Under the pieces are notes generated by a model. That model was not told where the DNA came from. It saw nothing but the letters and a program-made list of their open reading frames with translations, and did not search any database. A program made the position numbers and the translations under genes. 64,000 bases of DNA. Source: DAINPP01 sp963667315. Lineage in GTDB: Bacteria > Thermotogota > Thermotogae > MWEM01. The stretch spans positions 3,348,001 through 3,412,000 of the forward strand of contig OY763325.1 of assembly GCA_963667315.1 (NCBI GenBank). Reading direction: 5' to 3'. Below, one piece after another: positions 1 through 8,154 of this stretch (position 1 is the stretch's first letter; each line of letters begins with the position of its first letter).

Positions 1-961
1 AATTCGTCAGGATGTCTGAGCTGTTTTTTGAAACTTTAGGAAGGATTTCTCCCTTGAAGCTTTCGTAATCAGCGGACATGTTTTCGATCTGTGTTCCCAG
101 TGCATCAAAGCTCTTTGTCATGTTGCTAACCTGAAGTTTCTGTGCTGAAAGTGATGATTCAAGCGTCCCGAGTCTTGAAGAATTTGAACTTACAGCATTT
201 TCGAGTGAGCCAATCTGTGACTGCATACCTGAAACAGTCCCACTCATCATCGTTATGGAATCTGTATTCTTTGATACGCTGCTCTTGAGTTCAAGAACAT
301 TTACACCACCAAGAAGGCTTTCAACTGACTTTACTCTTCTGTCGTAATCCGAGAAATTCTGATTCATCGTAAGAACGCTGTTCTTAACACTTGCGATGTC
401 AGAATCAAATCCTCTGATCTGTGTTTCGAGGCTTGAAACTTTGCTTGAAAGCCCTGAAACAGTTCCCTGTAAGGAACTTACACTGCTTTTTACGGAGCTT
501 ACGTTGTTTTCAAGTGTCATGAGCCTTGAATCATGTGAAGCTAATGTTGTCTTTAATGAGCTAACTTCTCCTGAATCACCCTGCATGTTGTTGAGCTGTG
601 CCTGAAGCTTTGCGTACTGACTTCCGATGTTTTCCGCATTCTGTGCGACTGAATCAACAAGTGATCTCATACTGTCGAGATCTTTTGTGAAGCTTGCCAT
701 GTCTTCTGCCTTAAGGTAAGGAAGTGAAGATTTAAGATATTCAACGGCTCTGTAAAGATAAACAGCAACCTGATATCTTGTAGCAGGCTGATTTCCCTGA
801 TACGTTCCATCTGCCATTCCGGCTACAATCCCTGCTTCCACCAAATACTTAACTGATTCATATGCCCAGTGGTTTGGTGGGACATCTGAAAATGGCACCT
901 GTCCAAGTGACATAACCCCCATACACAAGACAATAACAATGGTTAATACTAATTTCTTCAT
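1..961 (-). CDS. S-layer-homology domain / coiled-coil envelope protein (partial)
   Basis: Reading in from the left edge, this open frame starts at an ATG (complement 961-959) eight bases after an AGGGGGAG ribosome site. The protein starts with a signal peptide (KKLVLTIVIVLCMGVMSLG). One SLH domain follows at about residues 20-75, with SDVPPNHWAYESVKYL and later TRYQVAVYLYRAVEYL. The rest, about 245 visible residues, is a Ser/Asn/Leu/Val-rich heptad-like region with no Pro-rich or globular segments, typical of a long coiled coil. The C-terminus lies outside the window, so a terminal beta-barrel cannot be checked. A signal peptide, a single SLH domain and a coiled coil is the known layout of Thermotogota Omp-alpha and Negativicutes OmpM, which tether the outer envelope to the cell wall. 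That role is an inference here. It could instead be an ordinary S-layer protein. Confidence 0.85.
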   Translation of the reverse strand, partial: MKKLVLTIVIVLCMGVMSLGQVPFSDVPPNHWAYESVKYLVEAGIVAGMADGTYQGNQPATRYQVAVYLYRAVEYLKSSLPYLKAEDMASFTKDLDSMRSLVDSVAQNAENIGSQYAKLQAQLNNMQGDSGEVSSLKTTLASHDSRLMTLENNVSSVKSSVSSLQGTVSGLSSKVSSLETQIRGFDSDIASVKNSVLTMNQNFSDYDRRVKSVESLLGGVNVLELKSSVSKNTDSITMMSGTVSGMQSQIGSLENAVSSNSSRLGTLESSLSAQKLQVSNMTKSFDALGTQIENMSADYESFKGEILPKVSKNSSDILTN

Positions 962-1009
962 ATGAGAAACTCCCCCTTTCAATTAATAAAACCGCTTATT
1001 CCAGAGTAA

Positions 1010-2056
1010 TTATACCACAAATTCTTTTAATACATACTCAGATGTCATCGCATTTAAAAGTGCACTGTAGGATAATTTAAAGCTGATAACATCACCTGGT
1101 TCAAAATCACGCCCGCATGCGGTCACATCCACGATCGTATGATCACTGCTGGCATGCAGGACTTCCATCCTTTCATCAAGGGGATAAAGTCCTTTAGGGT
1201 TGATATCCTGTCCGCCAACCGCAAGGATAACACGTTTTCTTAAACCCTTGTCTTCGAATTTCGGAGCCCCTCCAAAAGCATCTCTTCCCGTTTCACCGAG
1301 GGGGATGGATGGCTTAATGTCATATTCGACGACTTCACAATCGAGAATGAAAGTGTCCTGATGGGTTCCGGGGACTTTTCTGCTGCCGGTTACATCTGTC
1401 CCCAACATAATGGATTCTCCCAGTCTGAAATGATTGACGGCAGCCGGTAGTGTTTTGTTTTCAATCAATGGTATAGCGGATGTATTTCCCGTGGAGATGA
1501 TCTTGAAGTCATATTCTTTCGCTATTTCAAGTAATCTTTCATTATTTTCGACGGTTGGAATCACGCCGCCGAAACAGCCGAAATTGGTTCCGAGACCGAC
1601 AAGTCTGTCCCCGGCAATTTCAAAAGCCTCCCGGATATAGTCGTGAGCCTGTTCAAACCAGATACCTTCTCGCAGATCGCCAACATCAACCATGTATATA
1701 AATTTTGTTTTTCTCTTCCCGTTCCGGTTCATAATCTCCAGTAGGGTCTTTTTCTCTGAGATAAGGCAGTAATCGACGTTATCGACGAGTTCGTCCAATT
1801 CTGAAATCATGGGAATACGAACGAGCAGCATATCTGCCTCTATTCCGGCGTTTCTCATTCGGATGATATTCTGCATTCTTGAATCACCGATCATCGTGAT
1901 CCCCGTTCCGATAATCTCATGCGCGATATCCGGGTTTCCGCAAACGACTTTTGTTATGGCGGCAATCTGAACCCCCTGTTCATCACAGATGTTTTTAAGA
2001 AAATCTGCATTTTGCTTTATTTTTTCAATATAAATCTTTAACTTAGGATATATCAA
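1010..2056 (-). CDS. Alanine/ornithine racemase family PLP enzyme
   Basis: This 348-residue protein has the alanine-racemase N-terminal TIM-barrel fold, with the PLP lysine in AAITKVVCG near residue 37. It also has the later family motifs GLGTNFGCFGG, HFRLGESIMLGTD and the C-terminal SDHTIVDVTACG. Length and motifs fit the ornithine racemase (Orr) subgroup, which interconverts L- and D-ornithine in amino-acid fermentation or cell-wall metabolism. The substrate cannot be read from sequence, and alanine, lysine or another basic amino acid remains possible. None of the usual D-ornithine partners (oraE/oraS) is next to it. The start is TTG at 2056 behind a run of seven G (GGGGGGGA). A candidate extended -10 promoter lies just upstream. 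Confidence 0.85.
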   Translation of the reverse strand: MIYPKLKIYIEKIKQNADFLKNICDEQGVQIAAITKVVCGNPDIAHEIIGTGITMIGDSRMQNIIRMRNAGIEADMLLVRIPMISELDELVDNVDYCLISEKKTLLEIMNRNGKRKTKFIYMVDVGDLREGIWFEQAHDYIREAFEIAGDRLVGLGTNFGCFGGVIPTVENNERLLEIAKEYDFKIISTGNTSAIPLIENKTLPAAVNHFRLGESIMLGTDVTGSRKVPGTHQDTFILDCEVVEYDIKPSIPLGETGRDAFGGAPKFEDKGLRKRVILAVGGQDINPKGLYPLDERMEVLHASSDHTIVDVTACGRDFEPGDVISFKLSYSALLNAMTSEYVLKEFVV

Positions 2057-2077
2057 GCAAATCCCCCCCTTTACTCT

Positions 2078-2086
2078 ATTATAACA
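2078..2086 (-). promoter_or_regulatory. Extended -10 promoter for the racemase gene
   Basis: On the minus strand, TGT-TATAAT lies about 22 bases upstream of the TTG start. No good -35 is seen at the usual distance, but the TGn extension can compensate for this. Confidence 0.5.
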
Positions 2087-2191
2087 GATTTGAGAATGAT
2101 TGCATATCAGTCACTCGGGGCTTTCAATTAACTGAAAACAAGTATTTTATCATGTAAAGAGGATATTAAACGTTTTGTTACTTAAACGTCC

Positions 2192-2220
2192 TTGAAATAT
2201 CTTTAAAAACCTGATAGAAT
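2192..2220 (+). promoter_or_regulatory. Sigma-70-type promoter of tRNA-Asn
   Basis: TTGAAA (2192-2197) and TAGAAT (2215-2220) are separated by 17 bases. The -10 is preceded by TGA, an extended -10. The predicted start near 2227 would give a leader of about 12 bases before the mature tRNA. Confidence 0.7.
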
Positions 2221-2238
2221 GCTTTCCGTTGAAGGTAA

Positions 2239-2314
2239 TCTTGCGTAGCTCAATCGGTAGAGCATGCGGCTGTTAACCGCAGGGTTGGGGGTTCAAGTCC
2301 CTCCGCAAGAGCCA
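2239..2314 (+). tRNA. tRNA-Asn (anticodon GTT)
   Basis: The acceptor stem is TCTTGCG/CGCAAGA, with a D-arm around TAGCTCAATCGGTAGAGCA. The anticodon arm is GCGGCTGTTAACCGC with anticodon GTT. A variable loop and a T-arm with GGTTCAAGTCC follow. The discriminator base is G, and the terminal CCA is encoded (2312-2314). The tRNA stands alone, with its own promoter and terminator. Confidence 0.97.
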
Positions 2315-2321
2315 TTAAAGG

Positions 2322-2348
2322 CCCCGGATTAATTTCCGGGGTTTTTTT
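2322..2348 (+). terminator. Rho-independent terminator of tRNA-Asn
   Basis: A 7-bp stem, CCCCGGA/TCCGGGG, with a 6-base loop is followed directly by seven T. It starts 8 bases after the tRNA CCA. Confidence 0.93.
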
Positions 2349-2528
2349 ATTTTAAAAAAGATAATGACAAATGGTTTCTAAGAATATGTGCCTGTCAGAT
2401 TCAAGGGGGGCTTACAGAGCGGTTCTTTAAAGAATCTTTCGATTCAAATGTCATCCTTAATCAGCATTATCTGTATTCATTTTGAGATAAATCCTGAGAT
2501 GTTATAAAATATCTTTTTTCATATCCAT

Positions 2529-2536
2529 GATATAAT
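2529..2536 (+). promoter_or_regulatory. Extended -10 promoter for the MASE3 kinase operon
   Basis: TGA-TATAAT lies about 40 bases upstream of the TTG start at 2575. No clear -35 is present. The 2349-2528 stretch before it holds no gene I can recognise. Confidence 0.5.
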
Positions 2537-2574
2537 TAAATCGTAAAATAAATTTCTTAAAGAAGGTATCTGTT

Positions 2575-4074
2575 TTGATAGGTGTAAAATCAGGCATATC
2601 TGAAAAAATAAAAAATATAATATTTTATATTTTCGTTTTTGTTATTTTAGTGGTTCTATCACAAAATTATTTGCTTTTTCACGCTTATGCTGAGGTGTTT
2701 TCTATTGTTATAGCGGCTTTTATGTTTATCATTACCTGGAATGCCAGAGCTTTTTTTGACAACAGATATCTCTATTTTATTGGGTTGAGTTATCTTTTTG
2801 TTGCAAACATGGATTTCCTGCATACACTTGGGTATTCAGGAATGAATGTTTTTCAGGATTATGATTATCATGCCAATCAACTCTGGATTGTCAGTCGGTT
2901 TATCGAAAGCGGGAGTTTTTTAATCGGCTTCTTTTTGATCAAGCGAAAAAAGTGGATCAATACAACTTTTATACTCATCATTTATGCGCTTATATCGATG
3001 GTCTTTATTCTGTGGATTTTGGTTTTTAATAGTTTTCCCACCTGTTTTGTCCCCGGAGAAGGTCAGACGACATTTAAAATTATTAGTGAATTGGTAATTA
3101 TCGCTGTTTTATTGCTCTGTTTATATCTTCTGAGACGAAATAGAAGTTTGTTTCAAAAAGAGGTTTATCATTCTCTGAAAATATCCTTTATTTTGACAAT
3201 TATATCGGAATTCTTTTTTACTGTTTATATCGATAATTATGGTATTTCAAATCTGATGGGACATTTTGCGAAAATCGTATCTTTTTACCTGATATATCGG
3301 GCAATCATTAAGATGGGGATAAAAGAACCTTATAAAGTCATTTTCAACAATTTAAACCGGAAAAAGCGGGAACTTGAAAGATTGAATGAAGAAAAAATTC
3401 AACTCTTCAGCATTGTCGCACATGACCTTCGAAACCCTTTTAACGGATTAATAAACTCTGCAAGGTTTCTTCATGAAGATTATGAAAAGCTGGGAGAAGC
3501 TGAGAAAAGAGACTTTCTTGAGATGCTGTATGCGTCCTCAAAGAAACTTTATTCGATCACTGAAAATTTACTTGAATGGTCCAGGATTAATCTATCCAGT
3601 ACACAACTATCACCGGTGAAAATTGATTTGGATGAGATACTTTCGGAGGCGATTGATTATTTTACTCTGATGCTTAATCATAAGGAGATTTCTGTCAGGA
3701 AAGAGAATTTTGAAGGCTGCACCGTCTTAGCGGATAGGGGGAGTTTATCGATTGTTTTCAGAAATGTTTTATCAAATGCAATTAAATTTTCATATCCGAA
3801 TAGTGTTATTTCTATCAATTGCTTAAAGTTAGATGATGATATAGCGATTGAATTTATGGATAAAGGGGTTGGAATGAGTCGGGAGAAGATGGAACAATTA
3901 TCCGGAAATCTTATTAAATCCTCTCAGGGCACTTCAAAGGAAAAAGGAACGGGTTTGGGGATTAATATTATAAAAAAACATTTGGAATTAAATGAAGGAG
4001 AGATGGAAATTTTTAGTAAGGAAAATATTGGCACAACAGTGCGGATTATTTTAAAAAGCGGGGAATCGATATGA
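2575..4074 (+). CDS. MASE3-domain membrane sensor histidine kinase
   Basis: This 499-residue protein carries an N-terminal block of about seven to eight hydrophobic segments (residues ~10-250) of MASE3 type, including the pattern MDFLHTLGYSGMNVF. A short coiled linker leads to HisKA with the phospho-accepting His in FSIVAHDLRNPFN (about residue 282). The HATPase_c domain follows, with N-box NVLSNAIKFS, G1 DKGVGM and G2 GTGLGINI. It has no receiver domain of its own. The start is TTG at 2575 with AAGAAGG upstream. Its stop overlaps the next start (ATGA at 4071), so it is translationally coupled to the HD-GYP/receiver gene, its most likely phosphotransfer partner. The signal sensed is unknown. 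Confidence 0.9.
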   Translation: MIGVKSGISEKIKNIIFYIFVFVILVVLSQNYLLFHAYAEVFSIVIAAFMFIITWNARAFFDNRYLYFIGLSYLFVANMDFLHTLGYSGMNVFQDYDYHANQLWIVSRFIESGSFLIGFFLIKRKKWINTTFILIIYALISMVFILWILVFNSFPTCFVPGEGQTTFKIISELVIIAVLLLCLYLLRRNRSLFQKEVYHSLKISFILTIISEFFFTVYIDNYGISNLMGHFAKIVSFYLIYRAIIKMGIKEPYKVIFNNLNRKKRELERLNEEKIQLFSIVAHDLRNPFNGLINSARFLHEDYEKLGEAEKRDFLEMLYASSKKLYSITENLLEWSRINLSSTQLSPVKIDLDEILSEAIDYFTLMLNHKEISVRKENFEGCTVLADRGSLSIVFRNVLSNAIKFSYPNSVISINCLKLDDDIAIEFMDKGVGMSREKMEQLSGNLIKSSQGTSKEKGTGLGINIIKKHLELNEGEMEIFSKENIGTTVRIILKSGESI

Positions 4075-5642
4075 AGTTTAATATGAAAAAATGTCTGCAA
4101 GCCTTTTCAATAGCTCTGGATCTTGCTGAAATAGATTATTTCAATATTACTTTAAATCATTCAAGGCGAGTGGCATACCTTTCAGTTATGATTGGCAGGA
4201 TGTTTGAGTTGAGCCATGAGGAATTGTTCGATCTTTTCTCATATGCCATTCTTCATGATAACGGACTTGTTCTAAGTTTATTAAAAGATTGTGGCAAGGC
4301 GTACGAAATAACCGAAACCCATTGTTTTGAAGGGGAAGCGAATGTTATTGAATTTCCATTTATAAAGAAACGTGAGAATATTATCAAATTTCATCATGAA
4401 AACCATAACGGAAGTGGCTTTTTCGGTTTATCGGGAAATGACATTCCTTTTTTCTCTGCCATCATTCATTTGGCTGATTTTTTGGATAATAATTTTAACA
4501 TTGTTGGTCATCCCATTGAACAAAAGGAACAGGTATACGAATATGTAGATCAGAACAGCGGGAAATTGTTCGATCCAAAAGTCGTTGAAGCTTTTAAAGC
4601 AGTCACCAAAAGTTATCGTTTTTGGTTTGATCTTGAATTTTACAGTATTGATGAGGTCCTGGATAGAATTGTTCCAGAGTATCAAGTCGATTTGTCATGG
4701 GATGAAATCGAAAAGATCAGTCGGGTTATGGTCGAAATTATCGACTCCAAATCACGATTTACACAAACCCATACAACCGGACTGGTCAATAAAATTGAAC
4801 TGATGAGCCGTTATTATGGAATGGATTCGGAAAAACGGTGCCAGATGAGAATTGCGGGAAATCTTCATGATATTGGGAAATTATATGTGCCGCATGCCAT
4901 TTTGGATAAACCCGGTCGTTTAGATGAGAGGGAATTTCTCATCGTAAGGCATCATACCTATTATACAAAATTGATTCTTGACAAAATTCCGGGATTTGAT
5001 TTAATTTCTCAATGGGCAGCCAATCATCATGAAAAATTAAACGGTAAAGGGTATCCGGAAGGTTTGACGGGAAGTGAATTGGATTTTGAATCCCGATTGA
5101 TTGCTGTATTGGATATTTACCAGGCTTTAACGGAAGAAAGACCTTATCGAACGGCTTTGAGTCATGAGAAGGCTTCGGATATACTGATGAAAATGGCGGA
5201 AGAGTGCTTGATTGATCCGGAGATTGTGAATGATGTTAAACAGGTGATGTCGGAGATGGCACCTGAGAAAAAAACAAAAGTAGCGTTGATCGTGGATGAT
5301 GATAAGTACAATATAAAACTACTGGAGAAGTTTCTTAAAGACAAGGGTATCGAGACGACACGGGCATCCAGCGGGTATGAGGCACTTGATTTGATAAACA
5401 AAAATCAGTTTCAGTATTGCTTTATAGATGTTCATATGCCCGGGATAGATGGGATTCAAACGGTTCAAATTATCAGAAAAGAAGAGAATAAAAATAACCC
5501 CATGATTATCGTCGGCGTTTCGGCTAACACGACTGAAGATAATCGAAAAAGTTGTCTGAAAGCGGGGATGAACCTGTTTTTAGAAAAACCGCTTTTTAAA
5601 GAGAAGATAGACAAAATTATACAGCGTTTTGAAAAGCCTTGA
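4071..5642 (+). CDS. HD / HD-GYP / receiver protein, likely c-di-GMP phosphodiesterase
   Basis: This 523-residue protein has three parts. Residues ~20-195 form a divergent first HD-like domain (AILHDN, FHHENHNGSGF). Residues ~225-390 form a canonical HD-GYP domain with NLHDIGKLYVP, RHHTYYT, NHHEKLNGKGYPEGL and LDIYQALTEERPYR. Residues ~400-520 form a CheY-like receiver with acidic pocket IVDDD, phospho-Asp in CFIDVHMPG and the conserved Lys in EKPL. HD-GYP enzymes hydrolyse c-di-GMP. The receiver sits at the C-terminus, whereas RpfG-type proteins carry it at the N-terminus. The gene overlaps the upstream MASE3 kinase by four bases, so the kinase probably controls the hydrolase through this receiver. 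Catalytic HD-GYP residues look intact. The first HD-like domain may be regulatory. Confidence 0.9.
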   Translation: MKFNMKKCLQAFSIALDLAEIDYFNITLNHSRRVAYLSVMIGRMFELSHEELFDLFSYAILHDNGLVLSLLKDCGKAYEITETHCFEGEANVIEFPFIKKRENIIKFHHENHNGSGFFGLSGNDIPFFSAIIHLADFLDNNFNIVGHPIEQKEQVYEYVDQNSGKLFDPKVVEAFKAVTKSYRFWFDLEFYSIDEVLDRIVPEYQVDLSWDEIEKISRVMVEIIDSKSRFTQTHTTGLVNKIELMSRYYGMDSEKRCQMRIAGNLHDIGKLYVPHAILDKPGRLDEREFLIVRHHTYYTKLILDKIPGFDLISQWAANHHEKLNGKGYPEGLTGSELDFESRLIAVLDIYQALTEERPYRTALSHEKASDILMKMAEECLIDPEIVNDVKQVMSEMAPEKKTKVALIVDDDKYNIKLLEKFLKDKGIETTRASSGYEALDLINKNQFQYCFIDVHMPGIDGIQTVQIIRKEENKNNPMIIVGVSANTTEDNRKSCLKAGMNLFLEKPLFKEKIDKIIQRFEKP

Positions 5643-5662
5643 ACTGGATATAAATCAATAAT

Positions 5663-5695
5663 TGCAAGGGATTACTCAGTAGAGAATTCCTTGCA
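5663..5695. terminator. Imperfect hairpin between convergent genes
   Basis: TGCAAGG pairs with CCTTGCA in a stem of about 12 bp with one mismatch, around a loop of roughly 10 bases. There is no T-tract directly after it, so termination is uncertain. It lies between the convergent HD-GYP and GGDEF genes. Confidence 0.35.
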
Positions 5696-5768
5696 GCTCC
5701 TGTACTGCAATAAACGACGCCTGTTTTTCTTTTAATTTTGCGGTTAAGTGAAATTTTGAGTCAGATTG

Positions 5769-7337
5769 TTATGATCCGCACATTTCTACCCGGTTTCTAC
5801 CCTTTAATTTTGCCGCATACATGGCATCATCCGCTTTTTTAATCAATCCGTTCAATGATTCTCTGTTCCATTCGCATGCCCCGATGCTGATGGTAACACT
5901 GAGTCCTTTAATGGAGAAAGGGGTTTCCTCTATCTTTTTTCTGATGCTCTCTGCCTTTCTGTAAGCGAAATCGACGTTGGTATTTTTCAGGACGATGATA
6001 AATTCTTCGCCGCCGAATCTTCCCACGATATCATCATTTCGGACTTCTGAAGAAATTTTTTCCGCAACGGTTTCCAGCACTTCGTTGCCGGTTAAATGAC
6101 CATATCTGTCGTTTACATCTTTAAAATGATCCAGGTCCGCTATCATCAGAACCACTTTTTCGTTGGTGAAAAGGGCATCTTCAAGAAGACGGTTGGTTTT
6201 TTCATAGGCTGCCTTATAATTCAATAACTTTGTCAATCCGTCAATTGAGGCACTCTTTTTCAATTCGCTGGTCCTCTCTGCGATTTCTCCTTCCAGCTTT
6301 GTGTTCATCCGTTCCAGTTCCTGCTTTCTGATCTCTTTGTGTCTGTTGTTGGAAATGATTCCGAGGAAAACAATAGTAGAAATCGCAATGATGATGGAAA
6401 TGATGACGATAATAATCGACAGTTGTCTCACCCTGTGCGTGATTTCAGCTTCCGTTTGAGCCACTGTAATATACCAGTTGTTTTCCGCGTTCTCTGAAGG
6501 CAGATCAACTGATTGCACGTAATAATATTTTTTGGCTTCGTATACATCTGCAATGATAAAATGTTCATCGTTTTTAGCTTTATTGACAAGATATTTTGAG
6601 GCATTGACAATGTTTTCGTCATCCGTTAAAATAACCTCACGATCGCGATGTGCGATGACCTGATAGCGGTCATCCATGAAGAACATATACCCTGACTCCT
6701 CTATCTTGAAACGATCCACAAATTGGTCGGTGAAATAGGACATCTGAGGCAAGATGATGGCAGCTCCGATCACTTTGGAATCGTATTCAACAGGTACACT
6801 GATGGCGAATACGGGATTGTCTCTTAGAATGCTCGGATATATCTCACTGACATAGTATGTCTTGCCATCAAATATTTCTCCGATATATGAAAAATCAAAC
6901 CCACCTTTTCCGACCGTTAAGCTGTCAACACTGTCTATCAGAAATTCTCCGTTCTTTATCTCTGTCTTTTGACCATTTATCTCTCGAACAATGGGTTTTT
7001 CAAGCCTCACAGCCAGGGGAATATTTTCATAATAGGGATAGAGGCCGTGGATATGTTCGAGGAATTCTTCGGCATTTTGGATAAAGTCGGGATTTTCAGG
7101 AAACCGGCACACATCAATGATGTTTTTATTCTTTGCAATTGTGTTGGCAACTCTTATCTGATCCTGTATCCAATGCGTTAGAGCCTCACTGGACAGGGTT
7201 GTGATGATCTCTCCATACTCGATAAATTTTTTCTTTTGTTCTTCTACGATCTGATTAATAAACACGATATTAAAAACCAGGAATGCAGAAATAATGATAA
7301 ATATGATCTCATAAGTATATTTTTTGTTTTCTTTCAT
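5769..7337 (-). CDS. Cache-domain diguanylate cyclase (GGDEF)
   Basis: This 522-residue membrane protein has TM1 at ~10-30, an extracytoplasmic dCache-type sensor at ~35-300, TM2 at ~312-335 and a short coiled coil. A GGDEF domain occupies ~365-520. The active-site motif is GGEEF within GRFGGEEFIIV, a catalytically competent variant. An intact I-site RxxD (RNDD) lies before it at the usual spacing, so product inhibition by c-di-GMP is expected. It would make c-di-GMP from two GTP in response to an external ligand. It faces the HD-GYP gene tail to tail, so synthesis and hydrolysis genes are neighbours but separately transcribed. Confidence 0.93.
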   Translation of the reverse strand: MKENKKYTYEIIFIIISAFLVFNIVFINQIVEEQKKKFIEYGEIITTLSSEALTHWIQDQIRVANTIAKNKNIIDVCRFPENPDFIQNAEEFLEHIHGLYPYYENIPLAVRLEKPIVREINGQKTEIKNGEFLIDSVDSLTVGKGGFDFSYIGEIFDGKTYYVSEIYPSILRDNPVFAISVPVEYDSKVIGAAIILPQMSYFTDQFVDRFKIEESGYMFFMDDRYQVIAHRDREVILTDDENIVNASKYLVNKAKNDEHFIIADVYEAKKYYYVQSVDLPSENAENNWYITVAQTEAEITHRVRQLSIIIVIISIIIAISTIVFLGIISNNRHKEIRKQELERMNTKLEGEIAERTSELKKSASIDGLTKLLNYKAAYEKTNRLLEDALFTNEKVVLMIADLDHFKDVNDRYGHLTGNEVLETVAEKISSEVRNDDIVGRFGGEEFIIVLKNTNVDFAYRKAESIRKKIEETPFSIKGLSVTISIGACEWNRESLNGLIKKADDAMYAAKLKGRNRVEMCGS

Positions 7338-7429
7338 CGTCTTATACGTCCTTTGGAGAGCTTAATTGCCTGATTATAACATTTTTTTTGTGATTTAAAG
7401 CAATTTGAGAAGACCAGAAACATGAGATG

Positions 7430-7438
7430 TGTTATAAT
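7430..7438 (+). promoter_or_regulatory. Extended -10 promoter for small exported protein gene
   Basis: TGT-TATAAT lies about 58 bases before the ATG at 7497, in the divergent gap between the GGDEF gene and this gene. No -35 is seen at 17 bases. Confidence 0.45.
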
Positions 7439-7496
7439 ATAAGATAATAACCTGTATTTAATATAATATTTTTTATGAAATGAGGAGGTTTATGTC

Positions 7497-7949
7497 ATGA
7501 AAAAAGTAATTGTGATAATTCTTTTGTTATTAGTCGGTGCTGTGGTCTTTGCCAAGCTGGGTGTGAGCTATGAGGCTATTATGCATGATATGACGAAAGA
7601 TTTTAAGATGGAGATGAAAACGGTTTCAGGGAAAACGGTCTATTACGCCGAATTCAGACTGATGGATCTTGAGATCACGGGGCAAAAAAGTAATGTTGAC
7701 AGTACACGATTTTATTTTCAGTTATCTCCGATAGTGTCTGAAAACCTCTATGTCTTTACCGTGATGGACAAATGGCTGAAAAATACCCTTCGATACTATA
7801 TGGGCGGTGTTTCTGAAGTATCCGGTAAAGTAACGGATATGATGTACGCCGATCAGAAGGAAATTGTACTGAGAAGAAACCGTTATACGATTCAGATCAA
7901 CACAGATACGGTGGATGAAATCAGAGAATTCAGTATCCTGATTCAATAG
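7497..7949 (+). CDS. Small exported protein of unknown function
   Basis: I do not recognise this 150-residue protein. It begins with MKK and a strongly hydrophobic stretch (about residues 4-19: VIVIILLLLVGAVVFA), either a signal peptide or an N-terminal anchor. A mature part of about 130 residues follows, rich in beta-type alternation and with no cysteines. A good GAGGAGG ribosome site precedes the ATG. It sits alone between an extended -10 promoter and a terminator hairpin, so it is probably monocistronic. The coding frame is convincing from the ribosome site, the N-terminal signal and the clean stop. Confidence 0.8.
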   Translation: MKKVIVIILLLLVGAVVFAKLGVSYEAIMHDMTKDFKMEMKTVSGKTVYYAEFRLMDLEITGQKSNVDSTRFYFQLSPIVSENLYVFTVMDKWLKNTLRYYMGGVSEVSGKVTDMMYADQKEIVLRRNRYTIQINTDTVDEIREFSILIQ

Positions 7950-7972
7950 GGAAAATGATGGAAAAGAGTAGA

Positions 7973-8016
7973 AGAGATGATCTCCGGGACGATCAGGTGA
8001 TTATCTCTTTACTTTT
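7973..8016 (+). terminator. Probable terminator
   Basis: AGAGATGATC pairs with GATTATCTCT (one G-T wobble) around a 16-base loop, followed by TTACTTTTTC. It lies 24 bases after the small exported protein gene. Confidence 0.55.
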
Positions 8017-8018
8017 TC

Positions 8019-8027
8019 TGGTATAAT
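8019..8027 (+). promoter_or_regulatory. Extended -10 promoter for lipoprotein gene
   Basis: TGG-TATAAT lies about 128 bases upstream of the lipoprotein start. The intervening leader shows no obvious ORF. Confidence 0.45.
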
Positions 8028-8154
8028 TATTAATATGTAAAGAAATTGTAGTGTTAATTACATTGTTTTCCGTTGAAAGTCTGTCGTTAATTTTTAATCA
8101 TTTTGTCTTTCCGGCTATAACTAATGCGTAGAAAAGGTAAGGGGGCGTGTATGT

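Noticed and set aside
396..605. A 69-codon plus-strand frame near the left edge
   Set aside because: Antisense to the SLH coiled-coil gene, whose minus frame is open over the whole 961 bases with signal peptide and SLH motif.
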